In this document: positions 1 through 7,458 of the stretch, piece by piece
How positions within the stretch are numbered: position 1 is the stretch's first letter
How the letters are laid out: every line of letters begins with the position of its first letter
Source: Candidatus Aminicenantota bacterium
GTDB lineage: Bacteria > Acidobacteriota > Aminicenantia > Aminicenantales > UBA8522
Assembly: GCA_016934895.1 (NCBI GenBank)
Contig: JAFGRZ010000135.1
Span: 1-28,704, forward strand
Direction: 5' to 3'
DNA length: 28,704 nt
Program-made: the position numbers and the translations under genes
Notes under the pieces: generated by a model
Databases searched by the model: none
Seen by the model: only the letters and a program-made list of their open reading frames with translations
What the model was told of the DNA's origin: nothing

Positions 1-149
1 AGCCCCGCGAGGATCCGGAAAAGAGTCGTTTTCCCGTGACCGTTCCGGCCGACCAGGCCCACCCTTTCTTTCCGGTTGATCTTGAAACTGATGCTGTCGA
101 AGAGGACCTGCCGCCCAAAACTCTTGGACAGGTTCTCTACGGATATCAT
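1..149 (-). CDS. ABC-F family ATPase, N-terminal fragment
   Basis: Only the first 49 codons are in the window; the gene runs off the left edge. The minus-strand translation begins MISVENLSKSFGRQVLF and continues to a Walker A motif read as GRNGHGKTT. The wording around it (ISFKINRKERVGLVGRNG) is typical of ABC-F proteins, soluble twin-ATPase factors that act on the ribosome, rather than of ABC importers. The ATG at 149 is the only start after an in-frame TAG about 15 codons upstream. No clear Shine-Dalgarno precedes it. It lies 42 nt downstream of the S46 peptidase stop on the same strand and may be read through from it. A drug-exporter ATPase cannot be fully excluded from so short a piece. 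Confidence 0.75.
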   Translation of the reverse strand, partial: MISVENLSKSFGRQVLFDSISFKINRKERVGLVGRNGHGKTTLFRILAG

Positions 150-191
150 GGCGAACGTTTCGCTTTGGCTTTGCCGTCTGGAGCCGTGCTG

Positions 192-2363
192 CTATTTTCC
201 TTCTTGGCCGATATTGAGCTCAAGCTCCTCCATGATGTTCTGGGCTCCCGAAAACTTCTCGGTCACGAAGAGGACATAGCGGATGTCGACGCTGATCGAG
301 CGCTGGAGCTCGGGGATGACGTAATAATCGCCGATGACGCTCTCGTAGGTCATGTCGAAGATGATTCCGACCTGCTCTCCCCGGGCGTTCAGGGTCGGCG
401 AGCCCGAATTTCCTCCCGTTACGTTGGTCGTGTTCAGGAAACAGCAGGGCACATCGCGCAGCCGCTCGTCCTCATAGCGCCCGAAATCGCGTTCCCGGTG
501 AAGCTCTTTGATCTTCGAGGGCACACGGAAAGGAAACTCGCCGGTCTCCTTCTCGATAACGCCGCGGAGTGTCGTCAGCGGGAGGTAATGGACGGCATCC
601 CGGGGGGAATATCCTTCGACCGGTCCGTGGGTGAACCGGATCGTCCCGTTGGCGTCGGGGGCGAGCTTTCCTTCGTTCATCTCCAGGCGCGCCTTTTCAT
701 AGATCTTCTTGAGTTCGGTTCGTTCCTGACCGAGAGCCCTCCCCTCTTCGCGGAGGATCTTGAGCTCCTGTTCGAGCGCTGCGGCGAGCGAGATCATGGG
801 ATCCTCGAGTTTGGCCAGATCGGCCGGAGTGAGGTCGAGAAGTTCGAGCCTTTTCTCCGGGTCGGCCAGGATCGTTTTGTCATAAAGGCTGTCGACATAC
901 GCATCGATGGCCGCCTCCGAATTCTTGCCCAGAAGCTCTTTGAAGACCGCGGGAACCCGATCCCGCGGCACCGTCATCATCTTCTTGAGCTGGTATTTGA
1001 AAAAGGCCCTGTCTGTAGGGAGATCATAACTCCGTTCGGCCAATTGAATCCTCTGCTTGATATAGGGCAGGTTCCTGTCCTGAAAAGAGGGCTCCCGGTC
1101 TTTGTCCGGCTTCTGCCTCTCCTCAACCGTCCGAAAGATTGTATAGGCCTGAGAGAGGATGGTCGAGCCCTGGAATCCCGTGGCTCCGGTGATCAGGTCA
1201 TTTCTCCAATAGAACTCGGCGAACTTATCCATGTAGGCGCCCACGCGGTTCAGGATCTGGCCGCAGGAATCCTGGCGCTTCGGCTCCCGGGAAACCCACG
1301 CCCGGAAATCCTCCTCGGCGGCTTTCTTTTTTGAAGCCAGGGCGACTTTGTCCATGCCCTCGATCTTGCCCTGAAAGTTTTTCAGGGCGTTATTGAGCCC
1401 CTTGACCAGGCCGGCGTATTTGATCTCGACGTCGCGGTGATTTTGCCCGGCCTTCTCGAAGAACGCGATAATATCCTGAAATAGGCCTGACCTCCGCTCC
1501 AGAATTTCTCTATCGAATCGGACCTCGGACTGAGTATAGTTGCGGTACGTTTGGCCGGGATAGCCCATGACAAAGGTGAAATCGCCGGGCGTGACCCCGT
1601 CCAGAGAGATCTTCAGTATCGATTTGGGCTTGTAAGGGACATTTTCCGGGCTGTGGTCAACACCCCCGCCTTCCTTGGAGACATAAGCGCGAAGGAATGA
1701 AAAGTCGCATGTATGACGGGGCCACATCCAGTTGTCGATATCTCCGCCGAAGTTCCCGAGGTCCTGGGGAGGCGCGTAAACCAGGCGGATGTCTTTGAGA
1801 CGCTTGAAACGGAAGAGATAATACTGGTTGCCGCTGTACATTGAGGCGACCGTGCAGCGGATGTCCGGACCCTCTTTTTCGGCCGCGGCGATCAGCTCCT
1901 TCTGAGCTTTCTCTATAGCGTAGTATATCTCGAGGTAGGTCATTCCGGGCTTGATATTCCGGACGATCTGTTCGGTGATCTCATCGTAACCGAGAAGCAC
2001 ATCGGCCGTATAGCCTTGGGCCGGGATCTCTTCGCTGCGGCTCGAGGCGATGAAGCCCTCCTTGATATAGTCTTTTTCCTTGGTCGCCGCCCTCTGGATT
2101 GCGCCGAAGGCGACATGATGGTTGGTCAGGATCAGCCCGTCCGGGGAGACGAATTCCCCCGTCCCCCCGGCCAGGTTGACGATGGCGCTCATCAGTCCGG
2201 TCCCGTCCTTCTTGTAAAGGTCGTCCGGGTTCATTTGCAGTCCGAGTTTCTGGAGGTCGAGCATCTTCATCTGGTGGGGCATCCACATGCCTTCGTCGGC
2301 CCAAGCCATGAAGGCCACTGCCAGGATCAACCCGAAAACCCAACTCCGGCGTAATAATCTCAT
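192..2363 (-). CDS. Secreted S46 family dipeptidyl-peptidase (DPP7/DPP11-like)
   Basis: A 723-residue serine peptidase of family S46, which removes dipeptides from the N-termini of oligopeptides in the periplasm. Residues 1-22 form a signal peptide ending AWA before DEGMW. The chymotrypsin-fold triad can be read by motif: His83 in LTNHHVAFGAIQ, Asp220 in WMWPRHTCDF, and Ser653 in GGNSGSPTLN. The spacing is close to that of characterised S46 enzymes, and the length (about 720) is normal. The C-terminal VDIRYVLF segment is also family-typical. The P1 preference (hydrophobic as in DPP7, acidic as in DPP11) is not assigned. A GAGGAG ribosome site lies 7 nt before the ATG, and a TTGACT/CAGAAT promoter lies upstream. 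With the tricorn-like protease at the right edge it fits a peptide-using lifestyle. Confidence 0.93.
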   Translation of the reverse strand: MRLLRRSWVFGLILAVAFMAWADEGMWMPHQMKMLDLQKLGLQMNPDDLYKKDGTGLMSAIVNLAGGTGEFVSPDGLILTNHHVAFGAIQRAATKEKDYIKEGFIASSRSEEIPAQGYTADVLLGYDEITEQIVRNIKPGMTYLEIYYAIEKAQKELIAAAEKEGPDIRCTVASMYSGNQYYLFRFKRLKDIRLVYAPPQDLGNFGGDIDNWMWPRHTCDFSFLRAYVSKEGGGVDHSPENVPYKPKSILKISLDGVTPGDFTFVMGYPGQTYRNYTQSEVRFDREILERRSGLFQDIIAFFEKAGQNHRDVEIKYAGLVKGLNNALKNFQGKIEGMDKVALASKKKAAEEDFRAWVSREPKRQDSCGQILNRVGAYMDKFAEFYWRNDLITGATGFQGSTILSQAYTIFRTVEERQKPDKDREPSFQDRNLPYIKQRIQLAERSYDLPTDRAFFKYQLKKMMTVPRDRVPAVFKELLGKNSEAAIDAYVDSLYDKTILADPEKRLELLDLTPADLAKLEDPMISLAAALEQELKILREEGRALGQERTELKKIYEKARLEMNEGKLAPDANGTIRFTHGPVEGYSPRDAVHYLPLTTLRGVIEKETGEFPFRVPSKIKELHRERDFGRYEDERLRDVPCCFLNTTNVTGGNSGSPTLNARGEQVGIIFDMTYESVIGDYYVIPELQRSISVDIRYVLFVTEKFSGAQNIMEELELNIGQEGK

Positions 2364-2398
2364 TATTCAACTCCTCAAAAACGATTTTCTTCATTTTT

Positions 2399-2427
2399 AT
2401 TCTGCCCGGAACGCCGCAGAGAGTCAA
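2399..2427 (-). promoter_or_regulatory. Promoter of the S46 peptidase gene
   Basis: On the minus strand TTGACT (2427-2422) is separated by 17 bp from CAGAAT (2404-2399). The predicted start of transcription is near 2392, giving a leader of about 29 nt that contains the GAGGAG ribosome site of the peptidase gene. Confidence 0.5.
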
Positions 2428-2496
2428 CCCGAGAGAGTGCACGATCGCCGGGCCGGATGGCGTCTGGCATAATACAAATAGAAGAAGGACGACCTC

Positions 2497-2643
2497 ATGG
2501 AATTTCCCGTCGCCTCCTGGTCCGAAGCCATCTTCGAGCGTCAGTCCCGCCGCACCTTCACGCGGCGGCCGGTTCATCTTCTGAGGAAGGACTTCCCAAT
2601 TCCATCGATTCCGGCTATAATATCGGGGTTTCACGGGGAGTAG
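2497..2643 (+). pseudogene. Nitroreductase-family N-terminal remnant
   Basis: A 48-codon frame with a good ribosome site (AGAAGGA about 8 nt before the ATG) opens MEFPVASWSEAIFERQSRR and continues TFTRRPV. This matches the start of nitroreductase-family flavoproteins, where an AI..R.SRR.F...PV segment binds the FMN phosphate. Family similarity stops at about position 2575. The next 22 codons (HLLRKDFPIPSI and on) are unrelated and run through the tRNA promoter into the tRNA gene, where a TAG at 2641 ends the frame. The other roughly 150 residues of a nitroreductase are missing and no matching 3' piece was seen in the window. The best reading is a gene truncated by a deletion or insertion next to the tRNA. 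A genuine 48-residue peptide is unlikely. Confidence 0.55.
2593..2621 (+). promoter_or_regulatory. Promoter of the tRNA-Pro gene
   Basis: TTCCCA (2593-2598), a 17-bp spacer and a perfect TATAAT (2616-2621). Transcription would start near 2628, about 6 nt before the mature tRNA 5' end. The promoter lies inside the non-homologous tail of the nitroreductase remnant. Confidence 0.65.
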
Positions 2644-2708
2644 CGCAGCCTGGTTAGCGCACAGCGTTCGGGACGCTGGGGTCGGGGGTTCGAATCCCCC
2701 CTCCCCGA
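2634..2708 (+). tRNA. tRNA-Pro (anticodon CGG)
   Basis: A complete cloverleaf can be folded by hand. Acceptor CGGGGAG (2634-2640) pairs with CTCCCCG (2701-2707). The D stem is GCGC/GCGC. Anticodon stem CAGCG/CGCTG encloses loop TTCGGGA, with anticodon CGG at 2669-2671, reading CCG proline codons. The variable loop is GGGTC, and T stem GGGGG/CCCCC encloses TTCGAAT. The discriminator is A2708. CCA is not encoded (TCT follows), so the CCA end must be added by nucleotidyltransferase. The gene ends 4 nt before the stop codon of the convergent DUF362 gene, and no separate terminator is visible. Confidence 0.97.
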
Positions 2709-2712
2709 TCTT

Positions 2713-3786
2713 TCACGGAATTTCGATCAGGTCGTATTCCAAAGAACCCAAGCCGATCGCGGCTCCGTGTTTGAGCTGGAGCGACCAGTCCACGTCATAC
2801 CCTTTCCGGAAGACGTCCTTGCGCCCGTGCTTGAGCGCCAGGTCGACCGAAGCCTTGTCCACAGCCACGGCATCGAGCGAACCCAAAAGTCCGATATCCT
2901 CGACGATGACCGGCTGGTCGGCGGCCATGCAGTCGCAGTCTTTGGTGACTTGGAACAAAACATTGATGAACGCGGCCTGGTTATTGAAATGCTTCCAGAC
3001 CGTGAAAGCGTATTCGGCCATTTTCTCCTGGAGCCGGCTCGAGTCCTCTCCCCAGCGCATCTTCACCGCGCCGAACTTGCAGACGACCAAACACTCCCCG
3101 CAGCCGATGCATTTTTCGTTCAGAATGGCAGCGCTTCCGTCTTTCTGGACGATCGCTCCGGCCGGGCAATAGTCCAGGCAAATCCCGCAGTTCCGGCAGG
3201 CCTTCGCGCTGATCCGGGGGTTGGCCTCGGCGTGCTGCTCGAGCTTGCCGGCCCGCGAAGCGCAACCCATGCCCAGGTTCTTGATGGCCCCCCCGACGCC
3301 GGTCTGGACGTGGCCGGTGAGATGGCTCAGACAGATCAGCCAGTCGGCGTGGAGGATGCCGGCCGCGATTTTGGCGGTCTTGATCCGCTTGAGGCCGGCC
3401 TTGATTTCCTCGTCATCTTCCCCGATCAACCCGTCCGCGATATGAACCGGAAGCCCGCTTTTTTCCAGGCTAAATCCATGCCGGGCGGCCAGTTGGAGAT
3501 GATCGATGGCGTTCGAGCGCTGGCCGACGTACAAGGTGTTCGTGTCCGTGAAATAGGCGCGGCCTGTTCTTTGCCGAATACGGTGGACCAGGTTTTTCAG
3601 CCAGGCCGGCTTGATGTAACCGGTATTCCCCTTCTCTCCGAAATGAATCTTCATGGCCACAAAGGCGTCCTTTGCGATGCTCTCGTCAAGCCCCAGCGCG
3701 AGGTAGAGCGTCTCGAACTTCTTGGACAGGGCGCCGGTTTCTTCTTTGCGGCTTCCCGGAATGAAATAGACCCGGCTTTTTTTCAT
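2713..3786 (-). CDS. DUF362 domain protein with two [4Fe-4S] ferredoxin motifs
   Basis: A 357-residue cytoplasmic protein with no signal peptide. The N-terminal part (residues 1-190) is DUF362-like, with AFVAMKIHFGEKGNTGYI, YFTDTNTLYVG and GGAIKNLGMGC. It is followed by two ferredoxin-type cluster motifs: Cys197, 200, 203, 207 (CRNCGICLDYCP) and Cys226, 229, 232, 236 (CIGCGECLVVCK). All eight ligands are present, so two [4Fe-4S] clusters are expected. The substrate and electron partners of DUF362 proteins are poorly defined, so no reaction is assigned. It starts 15 nt after the stop of the upstream aminotransferase gene on the same strand, so the two are probably one operon. Its ribosome site is weak (AGAGA region), which suggests reliance on read-through transcription. 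Confidence 0.88.
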   Translation of the reverse strand: MKKSRVYFIPGSRKEETGALSKKFETLYLALGLDESIAKDAFVAMKIHFGEKGNTGYIKPAWLKNLVHRIRQRTGRAYFTDTNTLYVGQRSNAIDHLQLAARHGFSLEKSGLPVHIADGLIGEDDEEIKAGLKRIKTAKIAAGILHADWLICLSHLTGHVQTGVGGAIKNLGMGCASRAGKLEQHAEANPRISAKACRNCGICLDYCPAGAIVQKDGSAAILNEKCIGCGECLVVCKFGAVKMRWGEDSSRLQEKMAEYAFTVWKHFNNQAAFINVLFQVTKDCDCMAADQPVIVEDIGLLGSLDAVAVDKASVDLALKHGRKDVFRKGYDVDWSLQLKHGAAIGLGSLEYDLIEIP

Positions 3787-3801
3787 TTTCTGTCTCTTTG
3801 C

Positions 3802-4944
3802 TCAAACCCCCAAAATCGCTTTGGCCGCGGCCCGGCCGGCGCCGGACTCGAAACGGACGCCGATCGCCTTCAGCGTCTGTTCCAGGCCCTCCACGGCGAA
3901 GGCGATTTGGGACGGGGAGAGATTGCCCATGTGCCCCATCCGGAAGACACGGCCGGCCGTATTCGCCAGTCCGCCGGCCACGACGACGCCCTTCTCAAAT
4001 AATATCTTTCGGAAGGCCTGATCCTCGACGCCCGGCGGGTAATTGACCACCGAAAGGGTATCTGCCAGATAAGTCTTATCGGTGAACAAGCCGAATCCCA
4101 GGGCCTCCAAGGCCGCCCGGATGGCCCGCGCCGCCCGTTCATGGCGCAGGAAGCGCTGCTCCAATCCTTCCTCAAGGACAATCCGTGTGCTTTCATAAAA
4201 AGCCCTGATCTCGTTGACGCAGGGCGTCGAAAAATACCGCGCCGGATCCTTCATGACCGGGAGCCAGCGCAGAAGGTCCGAGTAATAGGCGGGGATCGCC
4301 CCCATCCCCTTTCGTTTTTCCATGGCGCGTTCGGAAAGGACGAGCAGGGCCAGCCCCGGAGGCGCGCCGAAGCATTTTTGGGCGGCCGTGAGGATGACGT
4401 CGATCCTCCAGTCGTCCATCCGCTCCTCGATTCCTCCGGTTGCGCAGACGCCGTCGAGGATGAAAAGGATATCTCTATCCTTGAGGATATCGGCGTAGGC
4501 ACGCACAGGGGCGCAGGCGCCGGTTGCCGTGTCCACGTGAGTGGAAACGACCACGCGAAACTCATCGGCCGCCAGTTGTTTCTCCAACTCTTCCGGAGTC
4601 ACCGCTCTTCCCCAGGGGCTTTCCATAACCACGTGATCGAGTCCGAAAGCCCGGCAGATCTCGCCCATCCGGCTGCCGAAATAGCCCTGCGAGAGAATGA
4701 GAGTTTTTTCGCCCGGTCCCACCGTGTTCAGAAGAGCCATCTCCATGCCCAGGGTCCCGGCCCCGGCGATGATGAACGCCTCGCCGCGCTCGCAGAAGAC
4801 GACCTTTTTCAAGTTGGCCAGCGCTTTGGGCAGCTCTTCCACCATCTCCGGCCCGACATGAGAGACGGTCGGCTGGGCCAGGCTGTGGATAATGCGGGGA
4901 TGGACGGGGCTCGGCCCCGGAATGAGCAACAGTTTTTCTTTCAC
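3802..4944 (-). CDS. Alanine-glyoxylate / serine-pyruvate type aminotransferase (class V)
   Basis: A 380-residue PLP-dependent fold-type I aminotransferase of class V. It opens with the family hallmark LLIPGPSPVHPRI. The cofactor lysine is Lys190 in LTAAQKCFGAPPGLA, and Asp164 in FILDGV should pair with the pyridine nitrogen. The usual HVETSTG-like segment reads THVDTATG, with Asp in place of Glu. The length is normal for the family. Likely activities are alanine-glyoxylate or serine-pyruvate amino transfer; a phosphonate or purine-catabolism relative is possible. The start is a GTG preceded by GAGGAG at 8 nt. It is the first gene of a probable two-gene operon with the DUF362 ferredoxin-like protein and is divergent from the GH20 gene. 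Confidence 0.9.
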   Translation of the reverse strand: MKEKLLLIPGPSPVHPRIIHSLAQPTVSHVGPEMVEELPKALANLKKVVFCERGEAFIIAGAGTLGMEMALLNTVGPGEKTLILSQGYFGSRMGEICRAFGLDHVVMESPWGRAVTPEELEKQLAADEFRVVVSTHVDTATGACAPVRAYADILKDRDILFILDGVCATGGIEERMDDWRIDVILTAAQKCFGAPPGLALLVLSERAMEKRKGMGAIPAYYSDLLRWLPVMKDPARYFSTPCVNEIRAFYESTRIVLEEGLEQRFLRHERAARAIRAALEALGFGLFTDKTYLADTLSVVNYPPGVEDQAFRKILFEKGVVVAGGLANTAGRVFRMGHMGNLSPSQIAFAVEGLEQTLKAIGVRFESGAGRAAAKAILGV

Positions 4945-5006
4945 GTGATTTTCTCCTCTCGGTTGAGCCTATCATTGTTCATGAATGCGCGCTTCAAATC
5001 AAGAGG

Positions 5007-5031
5007 AGGCTCGGGGCACTGCCCCTCGCCT
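5007..5031. repeat. Short palindromic repeat element (copy 1)
   Basis: An imperfect palindrome: AGGCTCGGGGC, a small loop, then GCCCCTCGCCT. The GGGGC/GCCCC and AGGC/GCCT stems are separated by a TC/TC mismatch. The same two ends, with the same internal mismatch, recur about 125 bp apart in the intergenic region after 9600. This suggests one repeat family rather than a chance hairpin. Confidence 0.5.
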
Positions 5032-5034
5032 CGG

Positions 5035-5064
5035 CAAAAGAAAGAGGTGCCCCTTCTGGGCACC
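5035..5064 (-). terminator. Terminator-like hairpin
   Basis: GGTGCCC (5046-5052) and GGGCACC (5058-5064) form a perfect 7-bp stem with a 5-nt loop. On the minus strand the stem is followed by TCTTTCTTTT (5045-5036), the pattern of an intrinsic terminator. It lies about 100 nt upstream of the aminotransferase start, so it could stop antisense transcription coming from the GH20 side or act as a leader attenuator. GTGCCCC at 5047-5053 is also complementary to GGGGCAC at 5013-5019, so two exclusive foldings are possible. Confidence 0.4.
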
Positions 5065-5073
5065 TTAAGGAGT

Positions 5074-5104
5074 TTGACAAAGCCTGTCCAACCTGAGATA
5101 TAAG
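5074..5104 (+). promoter_or_regulatory. Promoter of the GH20 gene
   Basis: A perfect TTGACA -35 box (5074-5079) lies upstream of an ATATAAG stretch (5098-5104). Reading the -10 as ATATAA gives an 18-bp spacer; TATAAG gives 19. Transcription would start near 5111, leaving a leader of about 38 nt with AAGGAGG 5 nt before the ATG at 5149. Confidence 0.5.
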
Positions 5105-5148
5105 ACATTCCACATCTCCTAAGTCCCCATCGAAAAAAGGAGGCCTCC

Positions 5149-7458
5149 ATGGAAGCCCGGAACACGAAATCGGCGGCCATACTAAAAAGACTTCTCGGAT
5201 CTGCGCTTGCCGCCGCGTTCATCCTGTTCGTTCCCGGCCGGGCGGCGGCCCCGAAAAATCCTTCAGACGGTCCGTCCATTATCCCGAAGCCCCGGCGACT
5301 GGATGTCAAAAGCGGCGTTTTTCGCCTCGGCCCCGAGACAACGATCATTGTCGATTCGAAATCCGAGGAAGCCGCTGAAGTCGCCGCTTATCTGGCCGAG
5401 AAACTGTGCCGCCCGACAGTTTTTCCATTCGATAGCGTTCCCCACACCGGAAAGGTCCCCGCGAATTCGATTCTGCTCCGGACATCCGACAACCTGAAAA
5501 AAATGGGCCCTGAAGGATATGTGTTTGCCTCTTCCAAGAGCGGTATCAAGATCGAGGCGTTCGCGGCCGCCGGGCTTTTCTACGGCGCCCAGACGCTTCT
5601 TCAACTTCTGCCGCCCGAGGTCGAAAGCGAAGCTCCTTCGGACGGCGTGGATTGGTCGATCCCGTTTGTCCGTATCGAGGACGCGCCACGGTTCGTCTGG
5701 CGGGGAGCCCATCTGGATGTCGGCCGTCATTTCTTCCCAAAGGAATTCATTAAAAAATATATCGACCTCCTGGCCATGTATAAATTGAACACTTTCCATT
5801 GGCATTTGACCGAGGACCAGGGCTGGCGGATCGAGATCAAAAAGTATCCCCGCCTGACCGAAATCGGCGCCTGGCGCCGGGAGACGATGGACGACGCCAC
5901 GCCCCACGGCGGTTATTACACCCAGGAGGACATCCGGGAGGTCGTCACCTATGCCAAAAAGAGGTTCATCTCCGTCGTCCCGGAGATCGAGATGCCGGGG
6001 CACTGCCAGGCGGCGCTCGCCGCTTACCCCGAGCTCTCCTGTTCGGGCGGCCCTTTCAAGGTCGGTACAGAGTGGGGGATCATCCACGACGTCTACTGCG
6101 CTGGCAACGACCGGACGTTCGCGTTCCTCCAGGATGTCCTCGCCGAAGTCATCGATCTCTTTCCCTCGGAATATATCCACATCGGCGGCGACGAGGTTCC
6201 GAAGGTCCGCTGGCAGAATTGCGCCAAGTGCCAGGAACGGATCAGGGCGGAAGGGCTCGAGGATGAAAAGGAGTTGCAGAGCGATTTCATCAGGCGGATC
6301 GAGCGATATTTGAGCAGCCGGGGAAAGAAACTCGTCGGCTGGGACGAGATCCTGGAGGGAGGACTGGCGCCCAATGCAACAGTCATGTCCTGGAGGGGCG
6401 TCGACGGCGGAATCGAAGCGGCCAAGTCCGGCCACGACGTCGTCATGGCGCCGACGACTCATTGCTATTTCGACTATTACCAAGGCCTATACGATGAGCC
6501 CCGGGCGATCGGCGGATTCCTCCCCCTCGACAAAGTGTATTCTTTCGAGCCCGTGCCCGAGGAGCTCTCCGAAGAGGAAGCCCGGCACGTTCTCGGCGGC
6601 CAGGCCAATGTCTGGACGGAATACATCGAAGAGCCCCGGCAGGTCGAGTACATGCTTTTGCCCCGGCTTCTGGCGCTGAGCGAAGTGGTCTGGTCGAGCA
6701 AGGACCTCCGCAGCTTCCCGGATTTTTCGCGCCGCATCGTTTCCCACTATGACCGGTTGGCCGCCGGGAAGGTGAATTTTCGTCTTCCCCCGCCCGACGG
6801 CCTGGGCGGGAAAAGGCTGATCTCCGGTCCTGTCGAGGTTCAAATTTTCGCTCCCTTCCCAGGGGCGGAGGTCCGTTTCACGACGGACGGAAAAGAGCCG
6901 ACCACAGAATCCCCGCTTCTCCCCACGGGAGCGGTCGAGATCAAGGACAGCGCCGTCCTCCAAGCGAGGACCTTTCTCCGGTCCGGCCGGATGAGCCGGG
7001 TGATCGGCACCATCTTCAGCCGGATCGATCCGGAACGCAACGGGCTGGACTATTTCTATTATGAAGGCGATTGGCTGAGGGTACCCGATCTGAAGGGAAT
7101 GAAACCCGTGCGCGCGGGGACCGTCTATGATGTTTCCCTCGAGCCGGCCGGACAGAGGGCGGAGAACTTCGCTTTGCTCTTCAACGGCTATCTGCGGATC
7201 CCGAGACCCGGCGAATACACGTTCACGCTGATGGCGGATGACGGAGCCGTCCTGATGATCGACGGGCGGGAAATCCTGCGGCACGACGGCCTCTTCTGGA
7301 TTCTCGAACTCAGCAGCCGAATCCACCTCGAAGCGGGCCGGCACCCTCTCCGGATCGTCTATCTCCAGAAAAGCGGGCGCCGACGCCTGGACATTCTCTG
7401 TGAAGGCCCGGGACTGGGAAAGCGGGCCCTCTCCCCGCACTGGCTCTTCAGGAAATAG
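5149..7458 (+). CDS. Secreted GH20 beta-N-acetylhexosaminidase with C-terminal PA14 domain
   Basis: A 769-residue exported enzyme that removes terminal beta-GlcNAc or beta-GalNAc from glycans. An N-terminal signal segment (about 1-33) is followed by a GH20b-like domain (about 42-175). The catalytic barrel (about 180-540) carries HLDVGRHFFP, FHWHLTEDQGWRIEI, PEIEMPGHCQA and the HIGGDE motif with the catalytic pair Asp348-Glu349. Next is a chitobiase-type C-terminal beta domain (about 565-630, VRFTTDGKEPT). Last is a PA14-like domain (about 640-769, GEYTFTLMADDGAVLMIDG) that may bind carbohydrate. GH20 uses substrate-assisted catalysis through the N-acetyl group. It has a strong ribosome site and a TTGACA promoter. 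Its 3' end overlaps by 11 bp the convergent gene of a NahK-like kinase, which could use the sugar it releases. Confidence 0.95.
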   Translation: MEARNTKSAAILKRLLGSALAAAFILFVPGRAAAPKNPSDGPSIIPKPRRLDVKSGVFRLGPETTIIVDSKSEEAAEVAAYLAEKLCRPTVFPFDSVPHTGKVPANSILLRTSDNLKKMGPEGYVFASSKSGIKIEAFAAAGLFYGAQTLLQLLPPEVESEAPSDGVDWSIPFVRIEDAPRFVWRGAHLDVGRHFFPKEFIKKYIDLLAMYKLNTFHWHLTEDQGWRIEIKKYPRLTEIGAWRRETMDDATPHGGYYTQEDIREVVTYAKKRFISVVPEIEMPGHCQAALAAYPELSCSGGPFKVGTEWGIIHDVYCAGNDRTFAFLQDVLAEVIDLFPSEYIHIGGDEVPKVRWQNCAKCQERIRAEGLEDEKELQSDFIRRIERYLSSRGKKLVGWDEILEGGLAPNATVMSWRGVDGGIEAAKSGHDVVMAPTTHCYFDYYQGLYDEPRAIGGFLPLDKVYSFEPVPEELSEEEARHVLGGQANVWTEYIEEPRQVEYMLLPRLLALSEVVWSSKDLRSFPDFSRRIVSHYDRLAAGKVNFRLPPPDGLGGKRLISGPVEVQIFAPFPGAEVRFTTDGKEPTTESPLLPTGAVEIKDSAVLQARTFLRSGRMSRVIGTIFSRIDPERNGLDYFYYEGDWLRVPDLKGMKPVRAGTVYDVSLEPAGQRAENFALLFNGYLRIPRPGEYTFTLMADDGAVLMIDGREILRHDGLFWILELSSRIHLEAGRHPLRIVYLQKSGRRRLDILCEGPGLGKRALSPHWLFRK

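Noticed and set aside
36..1334. Long open frame on the plus strand opposite the S46 peptidase gene
   Set aside because: It is antisense to a clear peptidase with intact catalytic motifs. Long antisense frames are expected from GC-rich codon bias, and its translation has no recognisable family.
2767..4002. Plus-strand frame of 411 codons spanning the DUF362 gene and the end of the aminotransferase gene
   Set aside because: It crosses two well-supported minus-strand genes; the motifs are on the other strand and it has no ribosome site.
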